Source: JACVRW01 sp963757815 (GTDB lineage Bacteria > Actinomycetota > Thermoleophilia > Solirubrobacterales > Thermoleophilaceae). Taken from it: a DNA stretch of 64,000 nucleotides. Location: positions 1 to 64,000 of the forward strand of contig CAVWSN010000027.1 of assembly GCA_963757815.1 (NCBI GenBank), read 5' to 3'. A model generated the notes under the pieces. It did no database searches. It was not told where the DNA came from and saw nothing but the letters and a program-made list of their open reading frames with translations. A program made the translations under genes and the position numbers. The first letter of the stretch is position 1. Each line of letters starts with the position of its first letter. Of the stretch, positions 1 through 9,037 are shown piece by piece.

Positions 1-247
1 AGCCCGCCGGAGACCGAGCACTTTCGCCAAATCGACCGCCAGTTCGGCCACCGGCGACGGCGGCCGCACCTCAATGCGGACAATCCCCTGCGTCCGAGCC
101 AGCTGGAGGAGCCGGGAAAGATATGGAGCGCGAGACATCGAGGCGTTCCGCCACCTCCTGCTGCGAGAGCTCCTCCTCGTAGTAGAGCGACGCTGCCGGA
201 CGCATCGCGGCCAGTGACTCCGGCGTGGGGAGGGCCGGAGCCTCCAT
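1..247 (-). CDS. SorC-family sugar-responsive regulator, N-terminal part (frameshifted, runs off window)
   Basis: N-terminal helix-turn-helix of a SorC/DeoR-type sugar-binding transcriptional regulator. The peptide LYYEEELSQQEVAERLDVSR is the typical SorC opening helix. Removing one base near position 165 continues it as PYLSRLLQLARTQGIVRIEV, the rest of the wing. The effector domain lies outside the window. I take the ATG at 247; an internal ATG at 205 is the alternative. It is directly downstream of the aldolase on the same strand, so it probably regulates the local sugar genes. The extra base looks like a read error, but a broken regulator cannot be excluded. Confidence 0.65.
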
Positions 248-284
248 CGCCGACCCCGCCGAGCCCGCCCGCAGCGCGGTGGTC

Positions 285-1195
285 ACGCCGCGCACTGAGT
301 CCCCATGGGCGTCGAGCACCGCGAGGAGCTGATCGAAGCGGCGCCGCACCGTGCCGTCGAGAAACGCGCGACGCTCTTCGGGTGCCATGGTGATGCTCTC
401 CTTCCAGAGGGATCGCCCGGCGATGAAGCCCGCAGCGCCGCCCTCCATGGACACGCCGAGTTGCTCGCAGAAAGCCTCGCCGGCCCCGAGACGCTGGCCT
501 TGAGAGCACCGCCCAGGGCGTGGAGATCGCGGGCGGGACACCGCCTCGCACGCGGCCAACGAGCCGGGGTACTCGAGCTTGAGCAACTTCGCGCCACACG
601 CCTCCAGGAGGACGGCGCCGTCGCGGATCGACATCGCCGCGGCGAGCCGCGAACGCTGCCGGGGTTTCGTGGTCCAGGCGGTACGTCATCGCCTCGATGA
701 CGCACAGGAGCTGCTCCCTGCGGCAGTCGTCGAGCGCCGCCCGGACGAGCTCCGCGGTGTAGCCGTCGAGGTCCTCGCGGTCCGGCCGGACGAAGACCAT
801 GACCTTGGCAGCTGTTGCACCGCGCTCACGTGCCCCGGCGGCGCCGAGGCCATCGATCAACTCCGACCGGCGCAGCCCGCCGACCGTGTCGAAGCCATCC
901 GCCTCGATCCTCACCAGGAGCCCCACATCGCGGGCGAGCCCACCGCGCTCGACGATCTCGACCACGGAAACGTCCGGATCGAGAAGCACCGCGCTGGCGT
1001 CGCGCCCGACGGCGTCGACGATGTCGTACTTGATCGCGCGCTGCGCCTCGGCGTGGGCCTGCAGTCCCGCCGCCTTCAGCATCTCGACCAGCGGGTCGCC
1101 GTGATCGGCGGCTACGACGGCCAGCCGGCCGCCGGAGTCGGCGATCCGCGCCAGCGCGGCGATGTCGGCCGTCGTGAGGTCCTCATTGCCGGGAG
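285..1195 (-). pseudogene. LacD-like class I aldolase (tagatose-bisphosphate type), multiply frameshifted
   Basis: Reads as a DeoC/LacD-family class I aldolase that would split a ketose bisphosphate into two triose phosphates. Visible family blocks are AVLLDPDVSVVEIV, the strand with the likely Schiff-base lysine (AAKVMVFVRPDRE), LLCVIEAMTYRLD, then LLEACGAKLLKLEYPGS and GGAAGFIAGRSLWKE near the C-terminus. These lie in different frames: shifts are needed near 640 and around 545, no proper start is in frame near 1195, and no stop separates it from the SorC gene. It diverges from the PfkB kinase. It is probably a real gene with sequence errors; decay is possible. Confidence 0.6.
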
Positions 1196-1234
1196 TTTGT
1201 GCTCAGCTGCAACTGGCGCCGAGGCTAGCGCGCG

Positions 1235-2174
1235 GTGCGAGGAACGGAAGCGGAGTCCGGGGCCATTGTCGCGGGGCCGCTGAACGTCGACCTGGTGGTA
1301 GCCGCCGAGCGGTTGCCGGGGCGCGGCGAGACCGTGCTGGGCCGCCGCCTCGAACGGTACGGCGGCGGCAAGGGGGCCAACGCGGCGGTCGCGGCGGCAC
1401 GACTGGGCGCCGAGGCCCGGCCGGCTCGTCGCCGCCGTGGGGGGCGATGACCTGGGTCGGGAGGCGCTCGCCGGCAAGTTGGCGCGGCGAGGGGGTCGAC
1501 GTCGATGGGCGGGGCGCGAGCGAAGTGTCCGACGAGGCCAACGGGGGGGGCGGTCATCGTGGTCGATGACGGCGGCGGCGACAATCAGATCGCCGTCGGA
1601 GCCGGGGCCTACGCCGCCCTTGCGCCGATTTGGTTCGGCGCGCCCTCGAGGGAGCCCTCGATGGTGCTGGATGCGTGCTCGTCAGCCGGGAGTCCCGCAC
1701 GCGGCCTCCGCGCGGCCGTGGACGCGGGACGAGAGCGCAGAGTTCCGGTGGTCGTCGACCCCGCGCCGGCTGGCGCGGCGGCTCTCGAGCTCGCGGTCTT
1801 CGGGCCGATCTTCACACCAAAAGCGGGTGAGGCTCGCCGCTGACCGGGGAGGCGACAAGCGGCGGGCGGCGGCCGCGCTCAACCGACGCACCGGTGCGCC
1901 GGTCGTCGTCACCGACGGCTCGGAGGGAGCCCTGTTGCTCGAGGAGCCCGATGCCGAAGTGCTCGGCTTGCCGTCGCCGCCAGGCGTGTCGGCGGTGGAC
2001 ACCACCGGGGCGGGCGACACGTTCTCCGGAGCCTTGGCCACCCGCGTCGCCGCCGGCGACGACCTGCGCGCCGCGGTGGCGTTCGCCGTGGCGGCCGGCG
2101 CCTGCGCGGTACGCGCCCATGGCGCGCGCAGCGGCATGCCCACGGAGGCCGAAGTCCACGCGATCCTAGCCTGA
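1235..2174 (+). pseudogene. Ribokinase-like PfkB sugar kinase, multiply frameshifted
   Basis: PfkB-family carbohydrate kinase, ribokinase branch, phosphorylating a sugar with ATP in the cytoplasm. The N-terminal GGKGANAAVAAARLG motif and the C-terminal DTTGAGDTFSGA motif with the catalytic aspartate are both clear, as is VVVDPAPA in the middle. They fall in different frames, with shifts near 1420, 1490, 1550 (an eight-G run), 1640, 1695 and 1840. Corrected, the protein would be about 310 residues, normal for the family. GTG at 1235 is the most upstream plausible start. It precedes the sugar ABC genes on the same strand. Clustering of shifts in G runs favours sequence error. Confidence 0.6.
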
Positions 2175-2183
2175 CATCCGTTC

Positions 2184-2211
2184 TGGACAAATGTTCAGCC
2201 AGTGGTAGACT
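2184..2211 (+). promoter_or_regulatory. Candidate promoter with overlapping palindromic operator upstream of the sugar ABC operon
   Basis: TGGACA (2184-2189) and TAGACT (2206-2211), separated by 16 bp, match five of six and four of six sigma70 consensus bases. The -35 lies inside TGGACAAATGTTCA (2184-2197), a 14 bp palindrome with one mismatched pair. The nearby SorC-type regulator is the obvious candidate to bind it. Site and regulator pairing are inference. Confidence 0.45.
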
Positions 2212-2259
2212 CGCGCCCGCCGTAACCCATGCGCGAGCCGAGGAGGAGGAGCTGCAGCG

Positions 2260-3033
2260 ATGCCCGAGCCTGTGCTTGAGGCGCGCCAGATCGTAAAGCG
2301 TTTCGGCCGCGTGCAGGCGTTGCGAGGCGCGAACCTCACCGTCTATCCGCAGGAGGTCGTCGCGCTCGTGGGCGACAACGGCGCGGGCAAGAGCACGCTG
2401 GTGAAGACCGTGGTCGGCGTCCATCCTCCCGACGAGGGCGAGATCCTCTTCGAGGGCAACCCGGTGACGGTCAACACGCCGCATGAGGCGCGCGACCTGG
2501 GGATCGAGACCGTCTATCAGGACCTCGCGCTGGCGGCGGAGGTCGACCCGGCGGCGAACATGTTCCTGGGCCGCGAGATCCTGCGGACGGGGCCGCTCGG
2601 CAAGCTCGGCTTCCTGGACAAGAAGGCGATGCGACGGCGCAGCGACGAGGCGTTCGAGTCGCTCGGCGTCAGGATCCAGGACACGAGCGCGCGCGTGGCC
2701 AACATGTCCGGCGGCCAGCGCCAGGGCATCGCGATCTGCCGCGCCGTCACCTGGGCGAGCAGGATCGTCTTCATGGACGAGCCGACGGCGGCGCTCGGCG
2801 TCGTGCAGACCCGCAACGTCCTCGACCAGATCAGGCGCGTGCGCGAGCACGGGCTGTCGGTCGTCCTGATCAGCCACAACATGCCGGAGGTCTTCGAGGT
2901 GGCCGACCGCATCGAGGTGTTGCGGCTCGGCGCGCGCGTGGCGAGCCTGCGACCGAAGGACGTGTCGATGGAGGACGTGGTCGCCGCGATGACCGGCGCG
3001 CTCACCTTCCACGAGGAGGAAGACGGGAGGTGA
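2260..3033 (+). CDS. Ribose-type sugar ABC transporter, single-domain ATP-binding subunit
   Basis: Energises uptake of a monosaccharide or polyol with the following permease and binding protein. 257 residues with a Walker A GDNGAGKST near residue 40, signature MSGGQRQG near 148 and Walker B IVFMDEPTAAL near 170. Family members related to RbsA usually carry two fused ATPase domains of about 500 residues; this one has a single domain, like the short FrcA/XylG-type forms, and presumably works as a homodimer. An AGGAGGAG-type ribosome site precedes the ATG. Its stop overlaps the permease GTG start by four bases. Confidence 0.9.
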   Translation: MPEPVLEARQIVKRFGRVQALRGANLTVYPQEVVALVGDNGAGKSTLVKTVVGVHPPDEGEILFEGNPVTVNTPHEARDLGIETVYQDLALAAEVDPAANMFLGREILRTGPLGKLGFLDKKAMRRRSDEAFESLGVRIQDTSARVANMSGGQRQGIAICRAVTWASRIVFMDEPTAALGVVQTRNVLDQIRRVREHGLSVVLISHNMPEVFEVADRIEVLRLGARVASLRPKDVSMEDVVAAMTGALTFHEEEDGR

Positions 3034-4065
3034 CCACGCCCACGACGCCGCCCGCCGACGTCGAGGCGGAGGGGCTGCTCGAGGAGGAGCGGGAACCGTG
3101 GTGGCAGCGGCTCGTCACGGGCCAGAGCACGGCGATCGCCCTGATCCTGGTCGGCCTGATCGCCGTCTTCTCGTTCCTGAGGCCCGAGGAGTTCCTCGAC
3201 GTCAACAACGCCCGCAACATCGCGACCGACGCGGCGGTCCTGCTCGTGCTCGCGGTCGGCCTGACGTTCGTGATCATCACGGCCGGCATCGACCTCTCGG
3301 TCGGCGCGGTGCTCGTCTTCTCAGGCGTCGTGGCGGCGAAGCTCATGAACGAGATGGGCGGCGACAACTGGGGCGTGATCCTCGTCGGCCTCGGGGTCGC
3401 GCTAGCGTCCGGACTGGGATGGGGCCTGCTGAACGGCTTCCTCGTCGCCAAGGCGAAGATTCCCGCGTTCATCGTCACGCTGGGCACGCTGGGCATGGCG
3501 CTCGGCTCGGCGCTCCTGATCACCGGCGGCGTCGACCAGCGCGACGTGCCGTTCAAGCTCATCGACACCGTCGGCAGCGGACGGGCATTCGACGAGATCC
3601 CCTACCTCGTGCTGATCGCGGCGGTTGTCGCGCTCGTGTTCGGCGTCATCCTCGCCATGACCCGCTTTGGCCGCTACACCTACGCGATCGGCTCGAACGA
3701 GGAGGCCGTGCGGCGCGCCGGCGTCAACGTCGACGCCCACCTCATCAAGGTGTATGCGATCGGCGGGCACGCTTTCCGGGCTCGCCGGCTTCATGTCGCT
3801 CGCGCGCTTCGGCACCACGACGATCGGCGGCCACTCGACCGACAACCTCGACGCGATCTCGGCGGTCGTCATCGGCGGCACGAGCCTCTTCGGCGGCATT
3901 GGCACGATGATCGGCACGGTCGTCGGCGTCTTCATCCCGGCCGTTCTCCGCAACGGTTTCGTCATCGTCGGCGTCCAGCCGTTCTGGCAGCAGGTGGCGG
4001 TGGGCGCCGTCCTGATCGTGGCGGTCTACCTCGACCAGCTGCGCCGGGCTCGCTACCGGCGCTGA
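3030..4065 (+). CDS. Ribose-type sugar ABC transporter permease (one frameshift)
   Basis: Inner-membrane permease of the RbsC family, about 344 residues with eight to ten hydrophobic segments. It starts at the GTG that overlaps the ATPase stop. The typical motif around GIDLSVGAVL is intact. One extra G in a GGG run near 3767 breaks the frame after IKVYAIGG; the protein resumes as TLSGLAGFMSLARFG, containing the conserved permease loop, and reads to the stop at 4065. The single error sits in a G run between two otherwise perfect halves, so I treat the gene as intact. Confidence 0.85.
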
Positions 4066-4083
4066 TCCATTGGCCCAACAAAC

Positions 4084-4091
4084 AGGAGGAG
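4084..4091 (+). promoter_or_regulatory. Strong ribosome binding site deciding the binding-protein start
   Basis: AGGAGGAG lies six bases before the ATG at 4097. This selects that codon over an in-frame upstream start near 4070. Confidence 0.75.
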
Positions 4092-4096
4092 ATCTG

Positions 4097-5101
4097 ATGT
4101 CAAGCACAGCACAAGGCCCGCGGTGGAGGCTCACCTTCATTGCCGTGCTCGCGCTCTCGGCCGCCCTGTTCGTCGCCGCCTGTGGTGATGACGACGACGA
4201 TGGTGGCGGCGGAGGAGGCGGCGGCGGGGGCGACGGCTACACGATGACGCTCATCGCGGGCGTCCGCGGCGACCAGTTCTACATCACGATGAACTGCGGC
4301 GCCCAGGAAGAGGCCCGAAAGCAGGGCGTGGAGCTCGACTTCCAGGGGCCCGACCAGTTCGACGCCTCGCTCCAGACCCCGATCGTCAACGCGGTCACGC
4401 AGAAGAAGCCCGACGCGATCCTGGTCGCGCCGACCGACACCAAGGCGATGTACGTCCCGATCAAGGCGGCCGCCGACGCCGGCATAACGATCGTGCTCGT
4501 CGACACCACGCTGGAGCAGCCCGACATGGCCGTGTCGCAGATCGCTTCGGACAACGAGGCCGGCGGCAGCGAGGCGGCCAAGGCGCTTGCGGACCTGATC
4601 GGCGGCGAGGGCAAGGTCTTCGTCAGCAACGTGAACCCGGGCATCTCGACCACCGACGCGCGCGCCCAGGGCTTCGAGGACGAAGCCAAGAAGCTCGGTC
4701 TCGAATACGTCGGACTGGAATACAACGACGACGACCCGGCCAAGGCGGCGGCGATTGCCAAGGCGCAGCTCGCCAAGAACCCCGACCTCGCCGGCATCTT
4801 CGCGACCAACCTGTTCGGGGCCGAGGGCTCGGCGACCGGCGTGCGCGAGGCCGGCAAGGGCGGCGACGTCAAGATCGTGGGCTTCGACGCCGGCCCGAAG
4901 CAGATCGAGGACCTCAACAGCGGGCTCATCCAGGCGCTCGTCGCCCAGAAGCCGGCCGACATCGGCAAGTTTGGCGTCCAGCAGGCGGTGGCGGCGCTCG
5001 ACGGCAAGCCGACCAAGGAGAAGATCGGCACCGGCTCGGTGACGCTCACCAAGGACAACCTCGAGGAGAACCCGGACATCCCCTACAAGGCCGAGTGCTA
5101 G
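4097..5101 (+). CDS. Sugar ABC transporter substrate-binding lipoprotein (ribose-type)
   Basis: Extracytoplasmic receptor that delivers the sugar to the permease. 334 residues: a signal peptide ending in a lipobox (ALFVAACG), then an Asp run and a long Gly run as a flexible linker, then a Periplasmic_binding_4-type fold beginning YTMTLIAGV. Family blocks PDAILVAPTDTKAM, AADAGITIVLVDT and VKIVGFDAGPKQIEDL are present; these line the sugar cleft in ribose-binding proteins. Last gene of the ATPase-permease-receptor operon, followed by a strong hairpin. The ligand cannot be deduced from sequence; the neighbouring kinases, isomerase and aldolase point to a ketose, aldose or polyol. Confidence 0.9.
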   Translation: MSSTAQGPRWRLTFIAVLALSAALFVAACGDDDDDGGGGGGGGGGDGYTMTLIAGVRGDQFYITMNCGAQEEARKQGVELDFQGPDQFDASLQTPIVNAVTQKKPDAILVAPTDTKAMYVPIKAAADAGITIVLVDTTLEQPDMAVSQIASDNEAGGSEAAKALADLIGGEGKVFVSNVNPGISTTDARAQGFEDEAKKLGLEYVGLEYNDDDPAKAAAIAKAQLAKNPDLAGIFATNLFGAEGSATGVREAGKGGDVKIVGFDAGPKQIEDLNSGLIQALVAQKPADIGKFGVQQAVAALDGKPTKEKIGTGSVTLTKDNLEENPDIPYKAEC

Positions 5102-5116
5102 CTGAGCTGCCCGGGC

Positions 5117-5144
5117 GCGGGGTGCGGCGGAGGCCGCACCCCGC
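5117..5144. terminator. Perfect 12 bp hairpin between convergent operons
   Basis: GCGGGGTGCGGC (5117-5128) pairs perfectly with GCCGCACCCCGC (5133-5144) across a four-base loop. It lies between the stop of the binding protein (plus strand) and the stop of the FGGY kinase (minus strand), so it could terminate both. There is no T tract. Confidence 0.7.
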
Positions 5145-5162
5145 AGCCGCGGGCGGGTGCCG

Positions 5163-6525
5163 TCAGCCCGACGCCCCGCTCGACGCCGGCGAGCGCACGG
5201 ACGGGAGGTCGTCGACGCTCGCGAAGAGGCCCGCGGCGACGCCGGCGATCAGCGCCGCGCCGCGGGCGCCGGCCTCGACGACCGGCGGGGCCTCCACGGC
5301 CCCGAAGCGCGCCTTCGACGCACGCACCGCCTCGTCGCGTGCCCAGCCGCCGGTGACGACGATGCGCCGGTGCGGGCCGGCGACCTCCGCGGTGGCCCGC
5401 AGCAGCGCGTCGACCTCCGCCGCCACGGCGTCGACCGCCGCTCGCCAGATGCGCTCGGCCGGCACGCCGTCGGGTAGGCGCAGCTGGCGGGCGCTCCAGC
5501 GAGTGCAACTCGAGCTCGAGCACGGGAACCTCGCCGGGAGCGGTGGCGATCGCGCCGGCGGCGAGCTCGGGGCGGCCGGCGGCATCGACGCCGAGTCGGT
5601 CGAGGACCTCCTGCAGGGCGATGCCGGACCAGACCCCGGCGAGCAGCGCCTGGCGGCCCTCGGACACATGGAACCCGACGGTCACCCCGGCGGCGACGCT
5701 GCGGCGGACCTGCTCCGGCCCCAGCGGCGGCGCGACCACGCGGACGAGCGCCTCGGCGGTGCCACATGAGTCGAGCACGTCGCCGGGAGCCACCACCCCC
5801 ACTCCGACGCCGGCGCAGAGGTGGTCGTGGCCCGCGACGGTGAGGGCGGCACCGCGCGCCTGCGGCAGCGCCGCGCCGTCGGCGGCGCCGGCCGGCGTCC
5901 CCGCGAGCACCAGCTCGGGCAGCAGGTCGTCCGGCATCCCGGCCCATGCCAGAGCATCGGCAAAGGGCGCCTTGGCGGTCAGGTCGAGCAGTCCCGTGCG
6001 CGATGCCAGCGAGAGCTCGGCAATGTCGGCCCCGCCGAGCCGGTGGACGACCCACTCCCCAACGTTCAGCCAGCGGCGCGCGGCGCGTGCCGGTGGATGA
6101 TGGTCGACGAGCCAGCGCAGCTTCGCCAGCGTGCAGAGCGGACTTGCCGGCAGGCCGGTGCGCTCGCTGAAACGCTCCTCGCCCAGTTCGGCCGCGATCC
6201 GTTCGGCCTCGCTCGCGCCGCGCGCGTCGTGCCATGCGATGGCGGGATGCAGCACGCGATTCTCCCCATCGAGGAGCACGCCGGCCTCGGCCATGCTGGT
6301 CACGCCGATGCCGCGCACGCGGCCCTCGGGAGCGGCGGCCACTGCCGCACGCGCGGCCTCCACGGCTGCGCCGAACAGCGCCTCGGGGTCGACCTCGGCG
6401 CCGGTCGGCACCTGCCGCCACGGGGTCGGCGCCTTGCCATGGGCGAGCTCGCGCCCGTCCTCGTCCACAACCGCCGCCTTACAGGCGGACGTGCCGACGT
6501 CGATGCCGACGAGCAGGTCCGTCAA
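5163..6525 (-). CDS. FGGY-family carbohydrate kinase (xylulokinase-like), one frameshift
   Basis: ATP-dependent sugar kinase of the actin-like fold, about 453 residues. The N-terminal phosphate motif VGIDVGTSACKAAVV, central GVTSMAEAGVLLD and IAWHDAR, the catalytic-aspartate region TVAGHDHLCAGVG and the C-terminal IVVTGGWARDEAV adenosine motif are all present. A single-base shift near 5490 separates the last quarter (continuing LRLPDGVPAERIW). The TTG start at 6525 overlaps the upstream isomerase stop (TTGA), indicating translational coupling. It is the last gene of a three-gene minus-strand operon. The substrate is unknown; xylulose, ribulose or a tagatose-like ketose are reasonable. Confidence 0.85.
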
Positions 6526-7535
6526 GCGCCGGCTCCGTTCGCGGCCGGCGGCCGGCAGGCGATCAGAACGACCTCGCCGCTGACGCGGCACGCCCCGGCG
6601 CCGTGCGGCAGGAGCAGCGTTTCGCCCCGGCGCAACTCGAGCGGCTCCCCGTCCTCGGGCTCGAGCGTCCCGCCGCCCTCCAGCACGACGAGGACCGCGA
6701 AGCCGGGCTCGATCTCGGTCTCCGGAGCGGGCGCGACGCGCTCGGCGCGGAAGAACGGGTCGGCCTCCTCGGGCAGCAGTCGGGCGACCGGCCCATCCGG
6801 CCGCGGACCGCGCAGCGCCGCGATGTCGCGCCCGGCGCGGTCGACGCACCCGAGCGCGCTGTCCCAACCCAGGCCGAGACTCGCCTCGAGAGGGTCGTCG
6901 ATTCCGAAGCCCTGCCACTCGAGCAGCACCGAGAGGTCGGTCGGCTCCTGCAGCTCGAGGATCAGGAGCCCCTCGCCGATCGCATGGGGAACGCCGGCCG
7001 GTACGAACAGCGCGTCTCCCGGGCTCACCGCGACGGGGTTGAGGGCGCCGAGAAGGGCGGCGCCGTCCTGCTCGTCGACCCAGCGCTCGAGCGTCTCGGC
7101 CGGCACCTCGTCGCGGAAGCCGATGTGCACGCTCGCCTCCGGCACGGTCGTGCCGACGACGATCCAGGCTTCGGTCTTTCCGTAGGGCACGTCGAGGGCG
7201 GCCCGCGCGAACGGTCCGTCCGGATGGACGTGGACAGGCAGCCGCTGACCGGCGTCCAGCAGCTTCACGAGCAGCGCGGGATCGGCACCACGCCGGGCGG
7301 CGTGGCCTGCGCCCAGGAAGCCGACCGGGTCGCCGGCGATCGCGTCGCGGAGCAGCTCACCGCCCGGTAGGCGGCTCAGCCCCAGCTCCTCCTCGCCGAA
7401 GACCGTCGTGGTGGAGCCGACCCAGTCCTCGGGCACGTGCGTGCCCTGTGGCTCGATGCCCCGGAGCGCCGCGATGGCCGGCCCGCCGCGATAGAAGCGC
7501 TGTACGCCGTTGGGCGGCAGGACGACCGGTCTCAC
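6522..7535 (-). CDS. Class I mannose-6-phosphate isomerase-like cupin protein
   Basis: Zinc-dependent aldose-ketose phosphate isomerase family, 337 residues. Metal-site motifs typical of the class are visible: LPVHVHPDG (two His), KTEAWIVV (Glu) and the later VPAGVPHAIG (His). A second cupin at the C-terminus ends with LLLPHGAG. The GTG at 7535 overlaps the stop of the upstream kinase (GTGA) and its own stop overlaps the FGGY start, so three proteins are coupled. In a sugar pathway it would interconvert a 6-phosphorylated aldose and ketose, for example mannose-6-P and fructose-6-P. True substrate unproven. Confidence 0.85.
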   Translation of the reverse strand: MRPVVLPPNGVQRFYRGGPAIAALRGIEPQGTHVPEDWVGSTTTVFGEEELGLSRLPGGELLRDAIAGDPVGFLGAGHAARRGADPALLVKLLDAGQRLPVHVHPDGPFARAALDVPYGKTEAWIVVGTTVPEASVHIGFRDEVPAETLERWVDEQDGAALLGALNPVAVSPGDALFVPAGVPHAIGEGLLILELQEPTDLSVLLEWQGFGIDDPLEASLGLGWDSALGCVDRAGRDIAALRGPRPDGPVARLLPEEADPFFRAERVAPAPETEIEPGFAVLVVLEGGGTLEPEDGEPLELRRGETLLLPHGAGACRVSGEVVLIACRPPAANGAGA

Positions 7536-8491
7536 GACGCCGACACCTCCCCCGCCCCTCTCGCGAGCTCCTCCGCGCGGGACGGGACGATGGCGCCGGC
7601 CTTCGCTGTCTCGACGCTCGCCGCGGCGGTCGCGAGACCGAGCACGACCGCGCCGTCGAGCGGCTCGCCACGCTCGAGGCCGACGCAGAGCCCGCCGACG
7701 AGCGCGTCGCCCGCGCCGATCGGGTTGTGGACCTCCACGCGCGGCGCCGCGTGCCAGCTCTGCTCGCCACCCTCGACGGCCACAGCGGCACCGGCCGCGC
7801 CCGCAGTGACGATCGCCGTGCGCGCGCCGCGCGCGACGAGCGCCGCCGCCGCGGCTGACGCTCGCTGCCGGACCTCGGCCGGGTCGCCGGCCTCGACCGT
7901 CTCGTCGGCGCGTCCAAGCAGTAGCGCTTCCGCCTCGGCGAGGTTCGGCGTGACGAAGTCGGGCCGCGCGCCCAGCGCCGCGGCAAGCAGCGGCCCGTTC
8001 GCATCGACCAGCGCCAGCACGCCATGCTCGCGCGCCAGCGCGACGAGCCGGGCGTAGCCGTCCTCGGGCGTCCCCGGCGGCACGCTGCCGCTGCACGCCA
8101 GTACCGCGTGCTCTTCGAGTCGCGCGGCGACCGCGCGCTCGTAGCGTTCCCAGTCGCCGGCGCCCAGGCCCGGTCCGGGCTCGTTCATGACCGTCACGCG
8201 GCCGCCACGTTCGAGCACGACCGCGGTCGACCGCAGCTCTCCGCCGACCGGGACGGCCTCGACGTCCAGCCCCTCATCGGCGAGCAGCCGCGCCGCAGCC
8301 TGCCCGGTCCGCCCCGGGGTGAAGCCCACGAGGAGAGCCGGCGCATCCAGCGCCCGCGCGACGCGGGCGACGTTGACGCCCTTGCCGCCAGGCGTGACCA
8401 CGACGTCATCGAACCGCAGGACCTCGCCGGGCCGCAGCTCGTCGATGGTGAGCGTGCGGTCGATCGTGAGGTTCGGGCCGGCGATGAGCAT
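7532..8491 (-). CDS. PfkB kinase, 1-phosphofructokinase / tagatose-6-phosphate kinase type
   Basis: 319-residue PfkB kinase of the FruK/LacC branch, which phosphorylates fructose-1-P or tagatose-6-P to the bisphosphate. The branch signature is the opening IAGPNLTIDRTLTIDEL and the anchor TPGGKGVNVARVARALD; the catalytic motif NPIGAGDALVGG is near residue 250. First gene of the operon ending with the FGGY kinase. With a LacD-like aldolase nearby, a route of kinase, isomerase, kinase and aldolase to triose phosphates is plausible. Note the NPIGAGDA motif in place of DTTGAGD, usual for this branch. Confidence 0.88.
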   Translation of the reverse strand: MLIAGPNLTIDRTLTIDELRPGEVLRFDDVVVTPGGKGVNVARVARALDAPALLVGFTPGRTGQAAARLLADEGLDVEAVPVGGELRSTAVVLERGGRVTVMNEPGPGLGAGDWERYERAVAARLEEHAVLACSGSVPPGTPEDGYARLVALAREHGVLALVDANGPLLAAALGARPDFVTPNLAEAEALLLGRADETVEAGDPAEVRQRASAAAAALVARGARTAIVTAGAAGAAVAVEGGEQSWHAAPRVEVHNPIGAGDALVGGLCVGLERGEPLDGAVVLGLATAAASVETAKAGAIVPSRAEELARGAGEVSAS

Positions 8492-8571
8492 GCGACCTGG
8501 GGCAAGCTACCCCTCGGCCGCGCCGAGTCGCCTGGGCCATTGCGTCCGCCCCAACAGGGGAACCCGACCTG

Positions 8572-8982
8572 GTGTTGTCACACGACATCAAGTCGGCAAC
8601 GTTCAGCAAACACTCCATGTTCTGGTCGGAGCCGACGCGGATCTATCGGGGCCGCGCTGAACTCAGGGAGTGGCTCGACCGGGTCATGGAGCCCTGGGAG
8701 ACCCTCCGCTTCGAGGTCGAGGAGATGACCGAAGCTGCCGACGATCTGGTTTTCGGTGGCGCGCGTCTCACCGGGCGTGGCAGGGGCAGCGGCGTGCAGA
8801 CCGAGATCCGCGGATGGTTCCTATACAAGGTCGTCGGCGTAGTCACGCCCTTCGTCGGCGCGCGAAAACCGTCACCTCTCCGTTTTGCCCACCATATGGG
8901 TGGTCAGAACGGCAAGGTGGACAAGCTGGTCCTGTCGATCGCGGCGCCTGCCGCAGGGGTGCCCACCGGGTGGAAGTACTAA
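8572..8982 (+). pseudogene. SnoaL/NTF2-like fold protein fragment
   Basis: The middle part resembles SnoaL-like polyketide-cyclase folds of actinobacteria: YRGRAELREWLDRVMEPWE followed by LRFEVEEM and GRGRGSGVQTEIRGWFLY. The N-terminal helix and first strand expected before this (about 40 residues) are absent, and the C-terminus from residue 90 has no family resemblance. The upstream 80 bases hold no convincing start signals. I read it as a truncated remnant. Confidence 0.4.
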
Positions 8983-9037
8983 GTCAAACGACTGCATGGC
9001 GTGCTCCTTGCTCTCGTGAGCTCAACGCGGTCCGCGG

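Noticed and set aside
579..1283. 234-residue plus-strand open frame over the aldolase
   Set aside because: It is the antisense of the LacD-like aldolase, whose minus-strand translation shows clear family motifs.
5098..6918. 606-residue minus-strand frame spanning the FGGY kinase and part of the isomerase
   Set aside because: Only the central part is real kinase; the upstream part lies in the wrong frame over the isomerase and the end is past a frameshift.
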